DNA from: Pseudomonas serboccidentalis
Lineage (GTDB): Bacteria > Pseudomonadota > Gammaproteobacteria > Pseudomonadales > Pseudomonadaceae
DNA length: 64,000 nt
Reading direction: 5' to 3'
Assembly (NCBI RefSeq): GCF_028830055.1
Contig: NZ_CP101655.1
Coordinates: 1,866,880 to 1,930,879, forward strand
The notes under the pieces are model-generated. The model did not search any database, was not told where the DNA came from, and worked only from the letters and a program-made list of their open reading frames with translations. Within the stretch, counting starts at the first letter, position 1, and the number at the start of each line of letters is the position of its first letter. This document shows positions 36,047 to 44,183 of the stretch, piece after piece. Position numbers and translations under genes: made by a program.

Positions 36047-36080
36047 CTGTAGGAGCTGCCGCAGGCTGCGATCTTTTTAA
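36047..36080 (+). repeat. single REP element (class A)
   Basis: One arm of the CTGTAGGAGCTGCCG...CTGCGATCTTTTT repeat directly after the truncated TPP gene; no inverted partner is present nearby. Confidence 0.8.
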
Positions 36081-36184
36081 TGGCAAAGCAAAAAATCGCT
36101 GTTGCGGCCAGCGAGTAGTTGCCACGCCAAACCCACCATGGGCCTCTCAAGCGAAAGCCCTTTCAAGCCGCGAGCGATCACCCG

Positions 36185-36406
36185 ATGAGCAAAACCGTCA
36201 GCGCCCACGACCTGCATATCAACCTTGACCCGGTGAGTGAGGCCCTGGCGGCGCGGCTCAATAATGAATACGCCGGCAAGGTTGGCAACATCATCAAGGC
36301 CAGCGCCGATCCCGCCGATTTCGAACGGCGTCTGGCGGCGTTCGACGGGATCGGCCCGAAGATCGTGGAGATTTTCAGGCGTGAAGCGGCGAAGGTACTT
36401 TTTTAA
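36185..36406 (+). CDS. truncated helix-hairpin-helix (endonuclease III-like) protein
   Basis: A 73-residue frame. Residues ~40-70 (FERRLAAFDGIGPKIVEIF) are a helix-hairpin-helix end as in HhH-GPD glycosylases and related proteins, whose larger N-terminal part is absent here. The ribosome site is poor. Its stop overlaps the DUF72 start (TAATG), which suggests an old operon cut at its 5' side by the same event that broke the TPP gene. It might still be translated; a catalytic role is unlikely. Confidence 0.5.
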   Translation: MSKTVSAHDLHINLDPVSEALAARLNNEYAGKVGNIIKASADPADFERRLAAFDGIGPKIVEIFRREAAKVLF

Positions 36407-37119
36407 TGTTCATCGGTTGCGCGGGCTGGAGCCTGGGGCGTGAGTATTGGCCGCTGTTTCCGGCCGAGGGCACGCATCTGCAACGTTATGCGGCGCGCTT
36501 CAATTGTGTGGAAATCAACAGCTCGTTTTATCGTCCGCATCGGCGTCAGACCTATGCGCGCTGGGCGGATTCGGTGCCGCAGGGTTTTCGTTTTTCGGTG
36601 AAGGTGCCGAAGCGGATCACCCATGAATTGCGTTTGCAGAACTGTGATCAGGCGCTGGATGAGTTCCTCGGGCAGTGCGAGGGATTGGCCGATCGGCTGG
36701 GATGTTTGCTGGTACAACTTGCGCCTTCGCTGGCATTCGAGCCGGCAAGCGCTGAAGCTTTTTTCGTCGCCTTGCGCCAGCGATTCGACGGTGACGTGGT
36801 GCTTGAGCCACGGCATGAATCGTGGGTTACCGCGGAGCCCCTGTTGCGGGCGTATCGGATTGCGCAGGTAGTGGTCGATCCGTCGCGGATCAGTACCGAT
36901 GGTTCGGTGCAGGGCTGGGCGGGTGTGCGCTATTGGCGATTGCATGGCTCCCCACGCATCTATCACAGCGCCTACGATGAGGGTTATCTGCAAGCGTTGG
37001 CACAGCAGATGAAAGTCGCGGCAGCAGAAGGCGCCGCGACCTGGTGCATCTTCGACAACACCGCCAGTGGCGCCGCGTTGGGTAACGCGTTGGCACTGGC
37101 TGCGTTGATGGCAGATTGA
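36406..37119 (+). CDS. DUF72 (YecE-like) protein
   Basis: A 237-residue TIM-barrel-like protein of the DUF72 family: FIGCAGWSL start, FNCVEINSSFYRPH, FRFSVKVPKRITH, VVLEPRHESWV and VRYWRLHGSPRIYH are the family blocks. Length is typical, so it appears intact. Start ATG overlaps the upstream stop (TAATG). Function of the family is unclear, sometimes linked to nucleic-acid or Fe-S chemistry. Confidence 0.85.
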   Translation: MFIGCAGWSLGREYWPLFPAEGTHLQRYAARFNCVEINSSFYRPHRRQTYARWADSVPQGFRFSVKVPKRITHELRLQNCDQALDEFLGQCEGLADRLGCLLVQLAPSLAFEPASAEAFFVALRQRFDGDVVLEPRHESWVTAEPLLRAYRIAQVVVDPSRISTDGSVQGWAGVRYWRLHGSPRIYHSAYDEGYLQALAQQMKVAAAEGAATWCIFDNTASGAALGNALALAALMAD

Positions 37120-37164
37120 GTCAGACGGACAAGTGCTCGTAGAAGATTGTCACGCCGACGATCA

Positions 37165-37983
37165 TCAGCGGTTCAGAAACGCCAGCAGGTCTTCATTCAG
37201 CGCCTCGCTGTGCGTCACGGCAAAACCGTGCGGCGCACCGGCGTAGACTTTCAACTCGGCGCCTTTGATCATTGCCGCCGCCTGTTTGCCGGTGGTTTCT
37301 ATTGGAACGATCTGATCGCCGTCACCGTGGATCACCAGGGTCGGCACATCGATCTTCGCCATGTCCGGGCGGAAGTCGGTTTCGGAGAACGCGGTGACGC
37401 AATCCACGGTGCCTTTCAACGACGCCAGCAAGGCCACGTTCAGGGTTTGCGTCAGCACGCCGTCGGAGACTTTCTGGCCCTGATTGGTGCCGTAGAACGG
37501 TGCCGCGAAGTCGGCGATGAACTGCGCGCGATCCTTGAGCAGGCCGGCTTTGATCCCGTCGAACACCGAGGTGTCGACGCCTTGCGGGTAATCGGCTTTT
37601 TTGCCGAACAACGGCGTCACCGCGCCGAGCAGCACCAGACCGGCAACGCGTTCGGTGCCGTGACGGGCGATGTAGCGGCTGACGTCGCCGCCGCCCATGG
37701 AGAAGCCGACCAGGGTCACATCGCGCAGGTCGAGGTGCTGGATCAGTTGCGCGATGTCATCGGCAAAGGTGTCGTAGTCATAACCGTTCCAAGGTTGGTC
37801 GGAGCGGCCGAAACCACGGCGGTCAAAAGCAATCGTGCGGTAGCCGCGACTGCTCAGGTATTCCATCTGGTATTCCCACATGTCGGCATCCAGCGGCCAG
37901 CCATGGCTGAACAGCACGGGCTTGCCGCTGCCCCAGTCCTTGAAGTAGATCTCGGTGCCGTCATCGGTAGTGAATGTGCTCAT
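37165..37983 (-). CDS. alpha/beta hydrolase, cofactor-free chloroperoxidase type
   Basis: A 272-residue alpha/beta hydrolase. The nucleophile elbow is GFSMGGG (Ser95), acid HGDGDQIVP (~225), histidine PHGFAVTH (~252); SHGWPLDADMWEYQM forms the oxyanion loop. These features match the cofactor-free haloperoxidases/perhydrolases and aryl esterases. AAGGAG precedes the ATG. It is divergent from an HxlR gene, which probably controls it. Confidence 0.88.
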   Translation of the reverse strand: MSTFTTDDGTEIYFKDWGSGKPVLFSHGWPLDADMWEYQMEYLSSRGYRTIAFDRRGFGRSDQPWNGYDYDTFADDIAQLIQHLDLRDVTLVGFSMGGGDVSRYIARHGTERVAGLVLLGAVTPLFGKKADYPQGVDTSVFDGIKAGLLKDRAQFIADFAAPFYGTNQGQKVSDGVLTQTLNVALLASLKGTVDCVTAFSETDFRPDMAKIDVPTLVIHGDGDQIVPIETTGKQAAAMIKGAELKVYAGAPHGFAVTHSEALNEDLLAFLNR

Positions 37984-38110
37984 GGAAACTCCTTGCTTGA
38001 GTGGGCGTTGGGGAGGGGCGGTAAAAGCAGGATTCACTATCCGCGTAATCGACCGTGGCCACTTGTATGCAGGTGCTGCGCTGTCGGCGTGGTTCTTTTC
38101 CGCTAGCACA

Positions 38111-38125
38111 GTTGTAAGATGCAAC
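38111..38125. promoter_or_regulatory. HxlR operator candidate
   Basis: Near-perfect dyad GTTGTA-AGA-TGCAAC (five of six pairs) 45 bases before the HxlR start and ~130 from the divergent hydrolase start. Confidence 0.5.
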
Positions 38126-38155
38126 CACACGCCAGGATTGAAGGAGAAACTCCCT

Positions 38156-38605
38156 GTGAAGCGCAAAAGCCTGCACGGCAACGCTTGCCCGGTCGCCCGC
38201 ACGCTGGACCTGATCGGCGACTGGTGGTCGCTGCTGATCATCCGCGATGCGCTGGAGGGCATTCGCCGCTTCAGCGATTTCCAGAAGAACCTCGATATTG
38301 CGAAGAACATGCTCAGTGCCCGGCTCAAGAGCCTGGTGGAGCAGGGGATCCTGCAAACGGTGCCGGCAGCCGATGGCGGCGCCTACAAGGAATACGTGCT
38401 GACAGAGCGCGGCAAGGCCTTGCAGACAGTGATTGTCGCGCTGTCGCAGTGGGGCGCAGAGCATATGTACGCGCCGGGTGAGCCGGGCTCGGTGATGGTC
38501 GATGCAAAAAATCGCCAGCCGATTCGCACGCTGCAATTGATGTCGGCCGACGGCCGCTTGCTCGCACCGGACGAGGTAGCGACGCAGTTTGGCGTTGAGC
38601 ACTGA
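38156..38605 (+). CDS. HxlR-family regulator (GTG start)
   Basis: A 149-residue winged-helix protein beginning (M)KRKSLHGNACPVARTLDLIG; the conserved N-terminal cysteine (CPVART) of HxlR redox sensors is present, followed by DWWSLLIIRDAL and RFSDFQKNLDIAKNMLSARL. GTG at 38156 with AAGGAG upstream is the only suitable start. An extra C-terminal ~40 residues follow the domain. Probably represses the divergent hydrolase gene. Confidence 0.87.
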   Translation: MKRKSLHGNACPVARTLDLIGDWWSLLIIRDALEGIRRFSDFQKNLDIAKNMLSARLKSLVEQGILQTVPAADGGAYKEYVLTERGKALQTVIVALSQWGAEHMYAPGEPGSVMVDAKNRQPIRTLQLMSADGRLLAPDEVATQFGVEH

Positions 38606-38711
38606 GATAACGACCGCAACATAGGTTTGACGTCAAAATGATGGCCATCTAATATCGCGGCGTTGTTTTGAGGTCATTCCCAGTCCTGTTGTGCTCAATA
38701 GAGATTTCTAC

Positions 38712-39260
38712 GTGAAAAAACGTGTGCTCGTGACGCTGACCCTGCTGCTTGCGCTGTCAGGTTGCCATTCCAATGTGCGTAACTCTTCTCCCAGCCTGCT
38801 GAAAGACGGCATCCAGCTGCATCAAGACAAAGTGGTGGTGGACGCCCAGCACGCCAAGGTCATCATGAAGTCTTCTGGCGGCACCTATCCGGTGGAGTTC
38901 TCCATTCGCCGCGCCGATGATCCCGACCAGCGCATGGAGGTGCTTGGCACCGTGGTGGATTCAGGTCGCGGCAAGGTCTTCGGCTGGATCGCCAACCTCA
39001 ATGAAGTGGCCAACAGCGCCACGGTCAAACGCTTTCCGCAACTCGAAGCACAAGCCGACGCTGATAAGCCGTTTGAGGTTTCGGGGTATTCGAACAGCCG
39101 GGTGACTGCGGGGATTTATACCTGTGGGCCACTGAAGACCACGTTCACTCCCCAGCGGGGCAAGGTGTATCAGGTGGAGTTCCAGTTCAACGGTGAGCTT
39201 TGCGAGCAGCATGTCTACGACGTTACCCAACCCCAGCAACGCATCCCTGTCGCGGGTTGA
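38712..39260 (+). CDS. lipoprotein, first of three in tandem
   Basis: A 182-residue protein; GTG at 38712 starts a lipoprotein signal with lipobox LALSGC. The mature part is beta-rich (PVEFSIRRADDPDQRMEVLG) with two later cysteines (YTCGPL, GELCEQ) that may pair. An ATG at 38691 would place seven extra residues before the signal. Followed after 47 bases by another lipoprotein gene. Function unknown. Confidence 0.72.
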   Translation: MKKRVLVTLTLLLALSGCHSNVRNSSPSLLKDGIQLHQDKVVVDAQHAKVIMKSSGGTYPVEFSIRRADDPDQRMEVLGTVVDSGRGKVFGWIANLNEVANSATVKRFPQLEAQADADKPFEVSGYSNSRVTAGIYTCGPLKTTFTPQRGKVYQVEFQFNGELCEQHVYDVTQPQQRIPVAG

Positions 39261-39307
39261 TCCTGCAACGCGCCGCACTGAATTCAGTTGAAGAAAGGAC
39301 ATACCAC

Positions 39308-39718
39308 GTGAAACGGAATCTCTCCCTGGCCCTTATCGTCCTGGCGGCAACGCTGGGTGGCTGCGCCGTCAACAAACCGAGCACCGATCCAGCCTTGATC
39401 GGTGCGTGGAAAGGTGTACGGGCCGAAAACGGCAAATGCCAGTTCCTCTCCTGGAAAAACAACTTCAAACCTGACGGCACCTTCACCATCACCTTCTTCC
39501 GGGATGCCCAGCAGACCCAGGCGATCCAGTCCGAACACGGCACCTGGAAGGCGGCCAATGGCAAGAACGAGTTGCGAACCGCCGGCGTTCCTCTGCCCGA
39601 TATCTACACCTACACGTTGATCAATGCCGACACGGTGCATTACGTCAATGTGGCGAAGGACCCGTCGGGCGATTGTCAGGAAGACTACGAGTTCACTGAG
39701 CATCGTATTCGCGGTTAA
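39308..39718 (+). CDS. lipoprotein, second of three in tandem
   Basis: A 136-residue protein with GTG start at 39308 (AAAGGA upstream), lipoprotein signal and lipobox TLGGC. The mature part looks like a small lipocalin-type beta sheet (IGAWKGVRAENGKCQFLSW, DGTFTITFF, EHGTWKAANGKNEL), with cysteines in GKCQF and GDCQE. Probably outer membrane (Ala after Cys). Function unknown. Confidence 0.72.
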   Translation: MKRNLSLALIVLAATLGGCAVNKPSTDPALIGAWKGVRAENGKCQFLSWKNNFKPDGTFTITFFRDAQQTQAIQSEHGTWKAANGKNELRTAGVPLPDIYTYTLINADTVHYVNVAKDPSGDCQEDYEFTEHRIRG

Positions 39719-39742
39719 GCTGGTTTGAAAAAGGACGACTTG

Positions 39743-40297
39743 ATGCGTTATCTGGCATCCACGATTCTCATGGGGCTGATGGCACTGCTGTCAGGCTGTA
39801 ACACCACGCCGTACGACAAAGCGACGATTTACTACGACCGTACACAGTTCCCCGCACAAATCGTAAAAGACGACCCATCGCTGAGTGATCCGATTCTTCA
39901 GCACGGGCGCTGCTCATTGATTGTCTCCACGCCTGGGTCGAACACCGGCAGTTATTACTTCTGCACCTACGCACTCACTGCCAAAGGGATTTATGTGCAG
40001 GGATGGGATGCCAAGGCGCTCAAGTATGAGGAGATCATGCACGTTGATTTTGCGACGCTGAGAAAGATTTCTCTGGCTTCATTTCTGCGTACAAACCAGC
40101 TTCAGTTGACGGAAGAGCGTCGGCAGAGTGCGTTGAGTGCCTGTATCGATGAAGGCGGGTATATCGATACTGCCGCCACTGAGCGGCTGTTCGAAACCAT
40201 CAAAGGCAAGGGCGTTGCCGTGGTGAAAAGCGAAGGCATGATGAACCCGCCTGCGCCACCTTCGCCTGTTTTCGTTCCAATCATTATTCCGCGGTGA
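39743..40297 (+). CDS. lipoprotein, third of three in tandem
   Basis: A 184-residue protein; ATG at 39743 has AAGGACG upstream and begins a lipoprotein signal with lipobox LLSGC. The mature protein has cysteines in HGRCSL, YFCTY and SACIDE and ends in a proline-rich hydrophobic stretch (PPAPPSPVFVPIIIP). Lies 24 bases after the second lipoprotein gene, so the three probably form an operon ended by the hairpin at 40382. Confidence 0.72.
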   Translation: MRYLASTILMGLMALLSGCNTTPYDKATIYYDRTQFPAQIVKDDPSLSDPILQHGRCSLIVSTPGSNTGSYYFCTYALTAKGIYVQGWDAKALKYEEIMHVDFATLRKISLASFLRTNQLQLTEERRQSALSACIDEGGYIDTAATERLFETIKGKGVAVVKSEGMMNPPAPPSPVFVPIIIPR

Positions 40298-40381
40298 TCT
40301 GATCACCGATGCGTTGCGCAGACAGCAACAATCCCTGAGACGCGGAAATTCCCGGGGTGAAGAACCCACTCAAAAGTAAGT

Positions 40382-40406
40382 GCCCCGAACAATGTCGGGG
40401 CGTTTT
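40382..40406 (+). terminator. rho-independent terminator
   Basis: Perfect seven-bp stem GCCCCGA / TCGGGGC with six-base loop followed by GTTTT, after the lipoprotein operon. Confidence 0.85.
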
Positions 40407-40434
40407 CACTCACCGGGTTTGAACGGTAAAACGT

Positions 40435-41478
40435 TTACCGAAACGCCGGCACCACATGCTTGATAAACAGCTCCAACGACTTCTTCTTCTCCGCATGCGG
40501 CAAGCTGTTGTCACACCAGAAACTGAACTCATCCACCCCCAGTTCCTGGTAGTACTTGATGCGCGGGATGATCTCTTCCGGCGTACCGATCATTGCAGTC
40601 TTGTGCAGGCTCTCCAGCTCAAACTCCGGGCGTCCGGCGAACTTCTCTTCCGGGCTCGGGGCGAGGAAGCCGTTGACCGGGGTTTGCTTGTTGCCGAACC
40701 ACGCATCGAAGGTGCGATAGAAACGCGAGATCGCCTTGGCGCCGACTTTCCAGCCGTCCGGATCGTCAGCGGTGTGCACGTGGGTGTGGCGTAGCACCAT
40801 CAGTTGTGGGCGCGGGACGTCGGGGTTGTTGTCCAGGGCGGTCTGGAATTTGTTCTTCAGGTCGACGACTTCTTCGTCGCCTTTCATCAACGGCGTGACC
40901 ATCACGTTGCAGCCGTTGGCCACGGCGAAGTTGTGCGAGTCCGGGTCGCGGGCGGCGATCCACATTGGCGGGTTGGGCTTCTGCACCGGCTTCGGCACGC
41001 TGGTCGAGGTCGGGAATTTCCAGAGGTCGCCGTCGTGGGCGTAGTCGCCTTGCCACAGGGCGCGGACCACCGGGACCATTTCGCGCAGGGCCTGGCCGCC
41101 GCTGGAGGCAGGCATGCCGCCGGCCATGCGATCGAATTCAACCTGATAGGCGCCACGGGCCAGACCGACTTCCATGCGCCCGTTGCTGATGACGTCGAGC
41201 AGGGCGCATTCACCGGCGACCCGCAGAGGGTGCCAGAACGGCGCGATGATGGTGCCGGCGCCGAGGCGAATGGTGGTGGTTTTGGCGGCGAGGTAGGCCA
41301 ACAGCGGCATTGGACTCGGCGAAATGGTGTATTCCATGGCGTGGTGTTCGCCGATCCACACGGTGCTGAAACCGCCGGCCTCGGCCATCAAGGTCAGCTC
41401 GGTCAGGTCTTCAAACAGTTGGCGGTGGCTGACGCTTTCGTCCCAGCGTTCCATGTGAATGAACAGGGAAAATTTCAT
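40435..41478 (-). CDS. LLM-class flavin-dependent monooxygenase
   Basis: A 347-residue bacterial-luciferase-like (TIM barrel) protein: FSTVWIGEHH, TTTIRLGAGTIIAPFWHPLRVAGE (read as two blocks) and GRMEVGLARGAY are family signatures; length is normal. Such enzymes use reduced FMN and oxygen to oxidise a substrate and need a reductase. The flavin reductase gene lies just upstream on the same strand, so the two form a two-component system. GAGGAAG precedes the ATG. The substrate is unknown; it is clearly different from RutA. Confidence 0.88.
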   Translation of the reverse strand: MKFSLFIHMERWDESVSHRQLFEDLTELTLMAEAGGFSTVWIGEHHAMEYTISPSPMPLLAYLAAKTTTIRLGAGTIIAPFWHPLRVAGECALLDVISNGRMEVGLARGAYQVEFDRMAGGMPASSGGQALREMVPVVRALWQGDYAHDGDLWKFPTSTSVPKPVQKPNPPMWIAARDPDSHNFAVANGCNVMVTPLMKGDEEVVDLKNKFQTALDNNPDVPRPQLMVLRHTHVHTADDPDGWKVGAKAISRFYRTFDAWFGNKQTPVNGFLAPSPEEKFAGRPEFELESLHKTAMIGTPEEIIPRIKYYQELGVDEFSFWCDNSLPHAEKKKSLELFIKHVVPAFR

Positions 41479-41518
41479 GACGCTTCCTCGGATCTTTTAT
41501 TGTTGAGGCTACAAAACT

Positions 41519-41606
41519 TGTAGGAGTGAGCCTGCTCGCGATAGCGGTTTATCAGATGTCGATGTGTTTTCTGACACACCGCTATCGCGAGCAGGCTCAC
41601 TCCTAC
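41519..41606. repeat. REPIN (class B)
   Basis: Inverted pair of the TGTAGGAGTGAGCCTGCTCG repeat with a short spacer, between the flavin reductase and monooxygenase genes. It may form a hairpin in the shared transcript and lower expression of the oxygenase relative to the reductase. Confidence 0.85.
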
Positions 41607-41617
41607 CGTTATTCCAT

Positions 41618-42103
41618 TCAGGCCAGAACGGGCAGGGCGCCCATCTTGCCGTGGCAATACACCAGCGGCCCGGAGTGCTGCTCCGGGACAATCAGATTCT
41701 TTACCGCGCCGACCATGATCGCGTGGTCGCCACCTTCATATTCGCGCCACAACTCACACTCGATGATAGCCGTCGCATTGGCCAGGATCGGGTTGCCCAG
41801 CTCGCTCAATGTCCACTCGATACCCTGCGCCTTGTCCTTGCCTTTACGGGCGAAGGCGTAAGCCTCGCTTTGCTGGCCGCCGGACAGAACGTGGATCGCG
41901 AAGCGTTTGTTCTTGATCAGCACGGGATAGGAGTCGGAACTGTAGTTGGGGCAGAACAGTACCAGCGGCGGGTCCATCGACAGTGAACTGAAGGCGCTGG
42001 CAGTGAGGCCGACGATCTGGCCGTCGTCATCCAGGGTGGTGATGACGGTTACGCCGGACGGAAACGAGCCCATGACTTGTTTGTAGATGGCAGCATCGAT
42101 CAT
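41618..42103 (-). CDS. flavin reductase family protein
   Basis: A 161-residue flavin reductase-like protein of the HpaC/RutF fold: GSFPSGVTVITT, GLTASAFSSLSMDPPLVLFC and FAIHVLSGGQ are family blocks. It supplies reduced FMN to the LLM oxygenase encoded downstream. GAGG precedes the ATG. Divergent from an NCS1 permease; both promoters have TGGTAT-type half-sites, suggesting one regulator for reductase, oxygenase and permease. Confidence 0.87.
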   Translation of the reverse strand: MIDAAIYKQVMGSFPSGVTVITTLDDDGQIVGLTASAFSSLSMDPPLVLFCPNYSSDSYPVLIKNKRFAIHVLSGGQQSEAYAFARKGKDKAQGIEWTLSELGNPILANATAIIECELWREYEGGDHAIMVGAVKNLIVPEQHSGPLVYCHGKMGALPVLA

Positions 42104-42149
42104 TGGACGGTCCTCGGGTGTTGTGACGCGATTTTTATGTATTTGTTGG

Positions 42150-42168
42150 TCTGATGGTATACCAGTAT
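42150..42168. promoter_or_regulatory. operator-like TGGTATACCA palindrome (reductase side)
   Basis: Perfect palindrome TGGTATACCA (42155-42164), about 50 bases from the reductase start. The TGGTAT half-site resembles those of GntR/FadR-family regulators; the regulator gene is not in the immediate neighbourhood. Confidence 0.5.
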
Positions 42169-42326
42169 TTTATCTTTGCAAGGGCTTTTAGGCTGAACCG
42201 ATAAACCTGGGGCATTCGTCGGAAACTCAGCGTTTATTGGGCTTCTGGCTGGCCTGCAGCCCGCGGTATCAGTGAGGATGGCGTATCAGATAGCGCCGTA
42301 AACTACGGATCAGTCTTGTGAAATGT

Positions 42327-42350
42327 TTGGAATACCATAATATGGTCTGC
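42327..42350. promoter_or_regulatory. operator-like ATACCA...TATGGT site (permease side)
   Basis: Dyad ACCAT-AAT-ATGGT (42334-42346) preceded by TTTGGAAT, about 75 bases before the permease start. It shares the ATACCA/TGGTAT half-site with the reductase-side palindrome. Confidence 0.45.
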
Positions 42351-42421
42351 ATCTGAGGGGTGGCCATAGAGTCCCCCCGGTTTGGCTTCATACAAAGATA
42401 AGAACAGACAAACTCGAGTTC

Positions 42422-43834
42422 ATGCATATGTCCCAGATGTCCCGGCAAGATCCGTTGATCGAGAATCACACGGTCGACTACGTCCCACTCGCGGAACGCC
42501 ACGGGAAGGCCCGCGACCTTTTCACCTTATGGTTCAGCACCAACATCGCGCCACTGCCCATCGTCACCGGCGCCATGGTGGTTCAGGTGTTTCATCTCGA
42601 TTTGTTCTGGGGGCTGCTGGCGATTGCGCTCGGGCATCTGATCGGCGGGGTGGTGATTGCCTTGGCGTCGGCGCAAGGCCCGCGCATGGGCATTCCGCAG
42701 ATGGTCCAGAGTCGTGGTCAGTTCGGGCGTTACGGCGCGCTGTTGATCGTGTTCTTTGCGGCGCTCATCTACATCGGTTTCTTCATTTCCAACATCGTCC
42801 TCGCCGGTAAATCGATTGTCGGCGTTGCGCCGTCGGTTCCGGCGTCGCTGAGCATTTTGATCGGCGCGCTGGCGGCCACGGCGATTGGCGTGATCGGCTA
42901 CAACTTCATCCACACGCTCAACCGCATCGGTACCTGGGTGATGGGCGGTGCGCTGCTCGCCGGTTTCATCTACATCTTTGCCCACGACTTGCCGGCGGAC
43001 TTCCTGACTCGCGGCAGCTTCAATCTGTCGGGATGGCTGGCGACGGTGTCGCTGGGGATCATCTGGCAGATCAGCTTCTCGCCGTACGTGTCCGACTATT
43101 CACGTTACCTGCCGGCGGATATCGGTATCGCCAAACCGTTTTGGGCCACTTACCTGGGGGCGACGCTGGGCACGATTCTGTCGTTCAGCTTCGGCGCCGT
43201 GGCGGTGCTGGCAACGCCGGAAGGCACCGAGGCGATGGTCGCGGTCAAGCAGTCCACCGGGTGGCTGGGGCCGATTCTGATGGTGTTGTTCTTGCTCAAC
43301 ATCATCAGCCACAACGCGCTGAATCTGTACGGCGCGGTGTTGTCGATCATCACCTCGATCCAGACATTCGCCAGCCAGTGGACGCCGAGCATCAAGGTGC
43401 GCGTGGTGTTGTCGAGCGTGGTGCTGGCAGGGTGCTGCGTGGTGGCGCTCGGTGCTTCGGCGGATTTCATCTCCCGGTTCATCGGGCTGATTCTCGCGTT
43501 GCTGTTGGTGCTGGTGCCGTGGGCGTCGATCAACCTGATCGACTTCTACTTGATCAAGCGCGGCGCGTATGACATCACTTCGATCTTCCGCGCAGACGGC
43601 GGTATCTACGGACGCTTCAACCTGCACGCGATCATTGCCTACTTCATCGGCATCATCGTGCAGCTGCCGTTCGCCAACACCTCGTTGTACGTCGGGCCGT
43701 ACGCCAACCTGGTGGAGGGTGCGGACCTGTCATGGCTGTTCGGCCTGGTGGTGACGGTGCCGCTGTATTACTGCCTCGCCACGCGCGGGCAGACCCGGCA
43801 GAGCAGGGCGGCGCGGTTGGGTTACGCTGACTGA
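42422..43834 (+). CDS. NCS1-family purine/cytosine-type permease
   Basis: A 470-residue inner-membrane protein with about twelve hydrophobic segments and NCS1 landmarks (LWFSTNIAPLPIVTG, GIPQMVQSRGQFGRYG, WQISFSPYVSDYSRYLP). It imports a nucleobase-like or other cyclic nitrogen compound with protons or sodium. It is divergent from the flavin-reductase/LLM oxygenase pair, and probably brings in their substrate. A second ATG two codons in is possible. Confidence 0.88.
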   Translation: MHMSQMSRQDPLIENHTVDYVPLAERHGKARDLFTLWFSTNIAPLPIVTGAMVVQVFHLDLFWGLLAIALGHLIGGVVIALASAQGPRMGIPQMVQSRGQFGRYGALLIVFFAALIYIGFFISNIVLAGKSIVGVAPSVPASLSILIGALAATAIGVIGYNFIHTLNRIGTWVMGGALLAGFIYIFAHDLPADFLTRGSFNLSGWLATVSLGIIWQISFSPYVSDYSRYLPADIGIAKPFWATYLGATLGTILSFSFGAVAVLATPEGTEAMVAVKQSTGWLGPILMVLFLLNIISHNALNLYGAVLSIITSIQTFASQWTPSIKVRVVLSSVVLAGCCVVALGASADFISRFIGLILALLLVLVPWASINLIDFYLIKRGAYDITSIFRADGGIYGRFNLHAIIAYFIGIIVQLPFANTSLYVGPYANLVEGADLSWLFGLVVTVPLYYCLATRGQTRQSRAARLGYAD

Positions 43835-43852
43835 CCCAATCATCAATAAAAC

Positions 43853-43961
43853 TGTGGCGAGGGAGCAAGCTCCCGCCGGACTGCGCAGCAGGCCCCTGCT
43901 TTTCTATAGCGAAGAGCGAGGTCCGCTGCGCGGCCCAGCGGGAGCAAGCTCCCTCGCCACA
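43853..43961. repeat. REPIN-like inverted repeat (class C)
   Basis: Arms TGTGGCGAGGGAGCAAGCTC and its complement lie ~60 bases apart after the permease gene. The sequence family differs from classes A and B. The stretch to 44183 otherwise holds the promoter of the binding-protein gene with no further recognised element. Confidence 0.8.
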
Positions 43962-44183
43962 AATGATTTTTCCCCAGCCCTGCTGCATTCGTGCGGTCAT
44001 TCAAATTGGCCATTTCGATCCCCTTTTGGCCCATCACCCACTGTGCCGCGCCCTCGCTCTCGGCAAGAATCAAAGCCACAACGAAACGCTGGACTTTCCT
44101 TGCCCTTGGCTACCTTTACAGCCGCTGCCGTGTACAGAACATAAAAACCATCGATCTCACGTCGCATTCCGGGGAAACAAACC

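Noticed and set aside
37147..38106. 319-codon open frame opposite the alpha/beta hydrolase
   Set aside because: Covers the hydrolase in antisense and extends into its promoter; composition is not protein-like.
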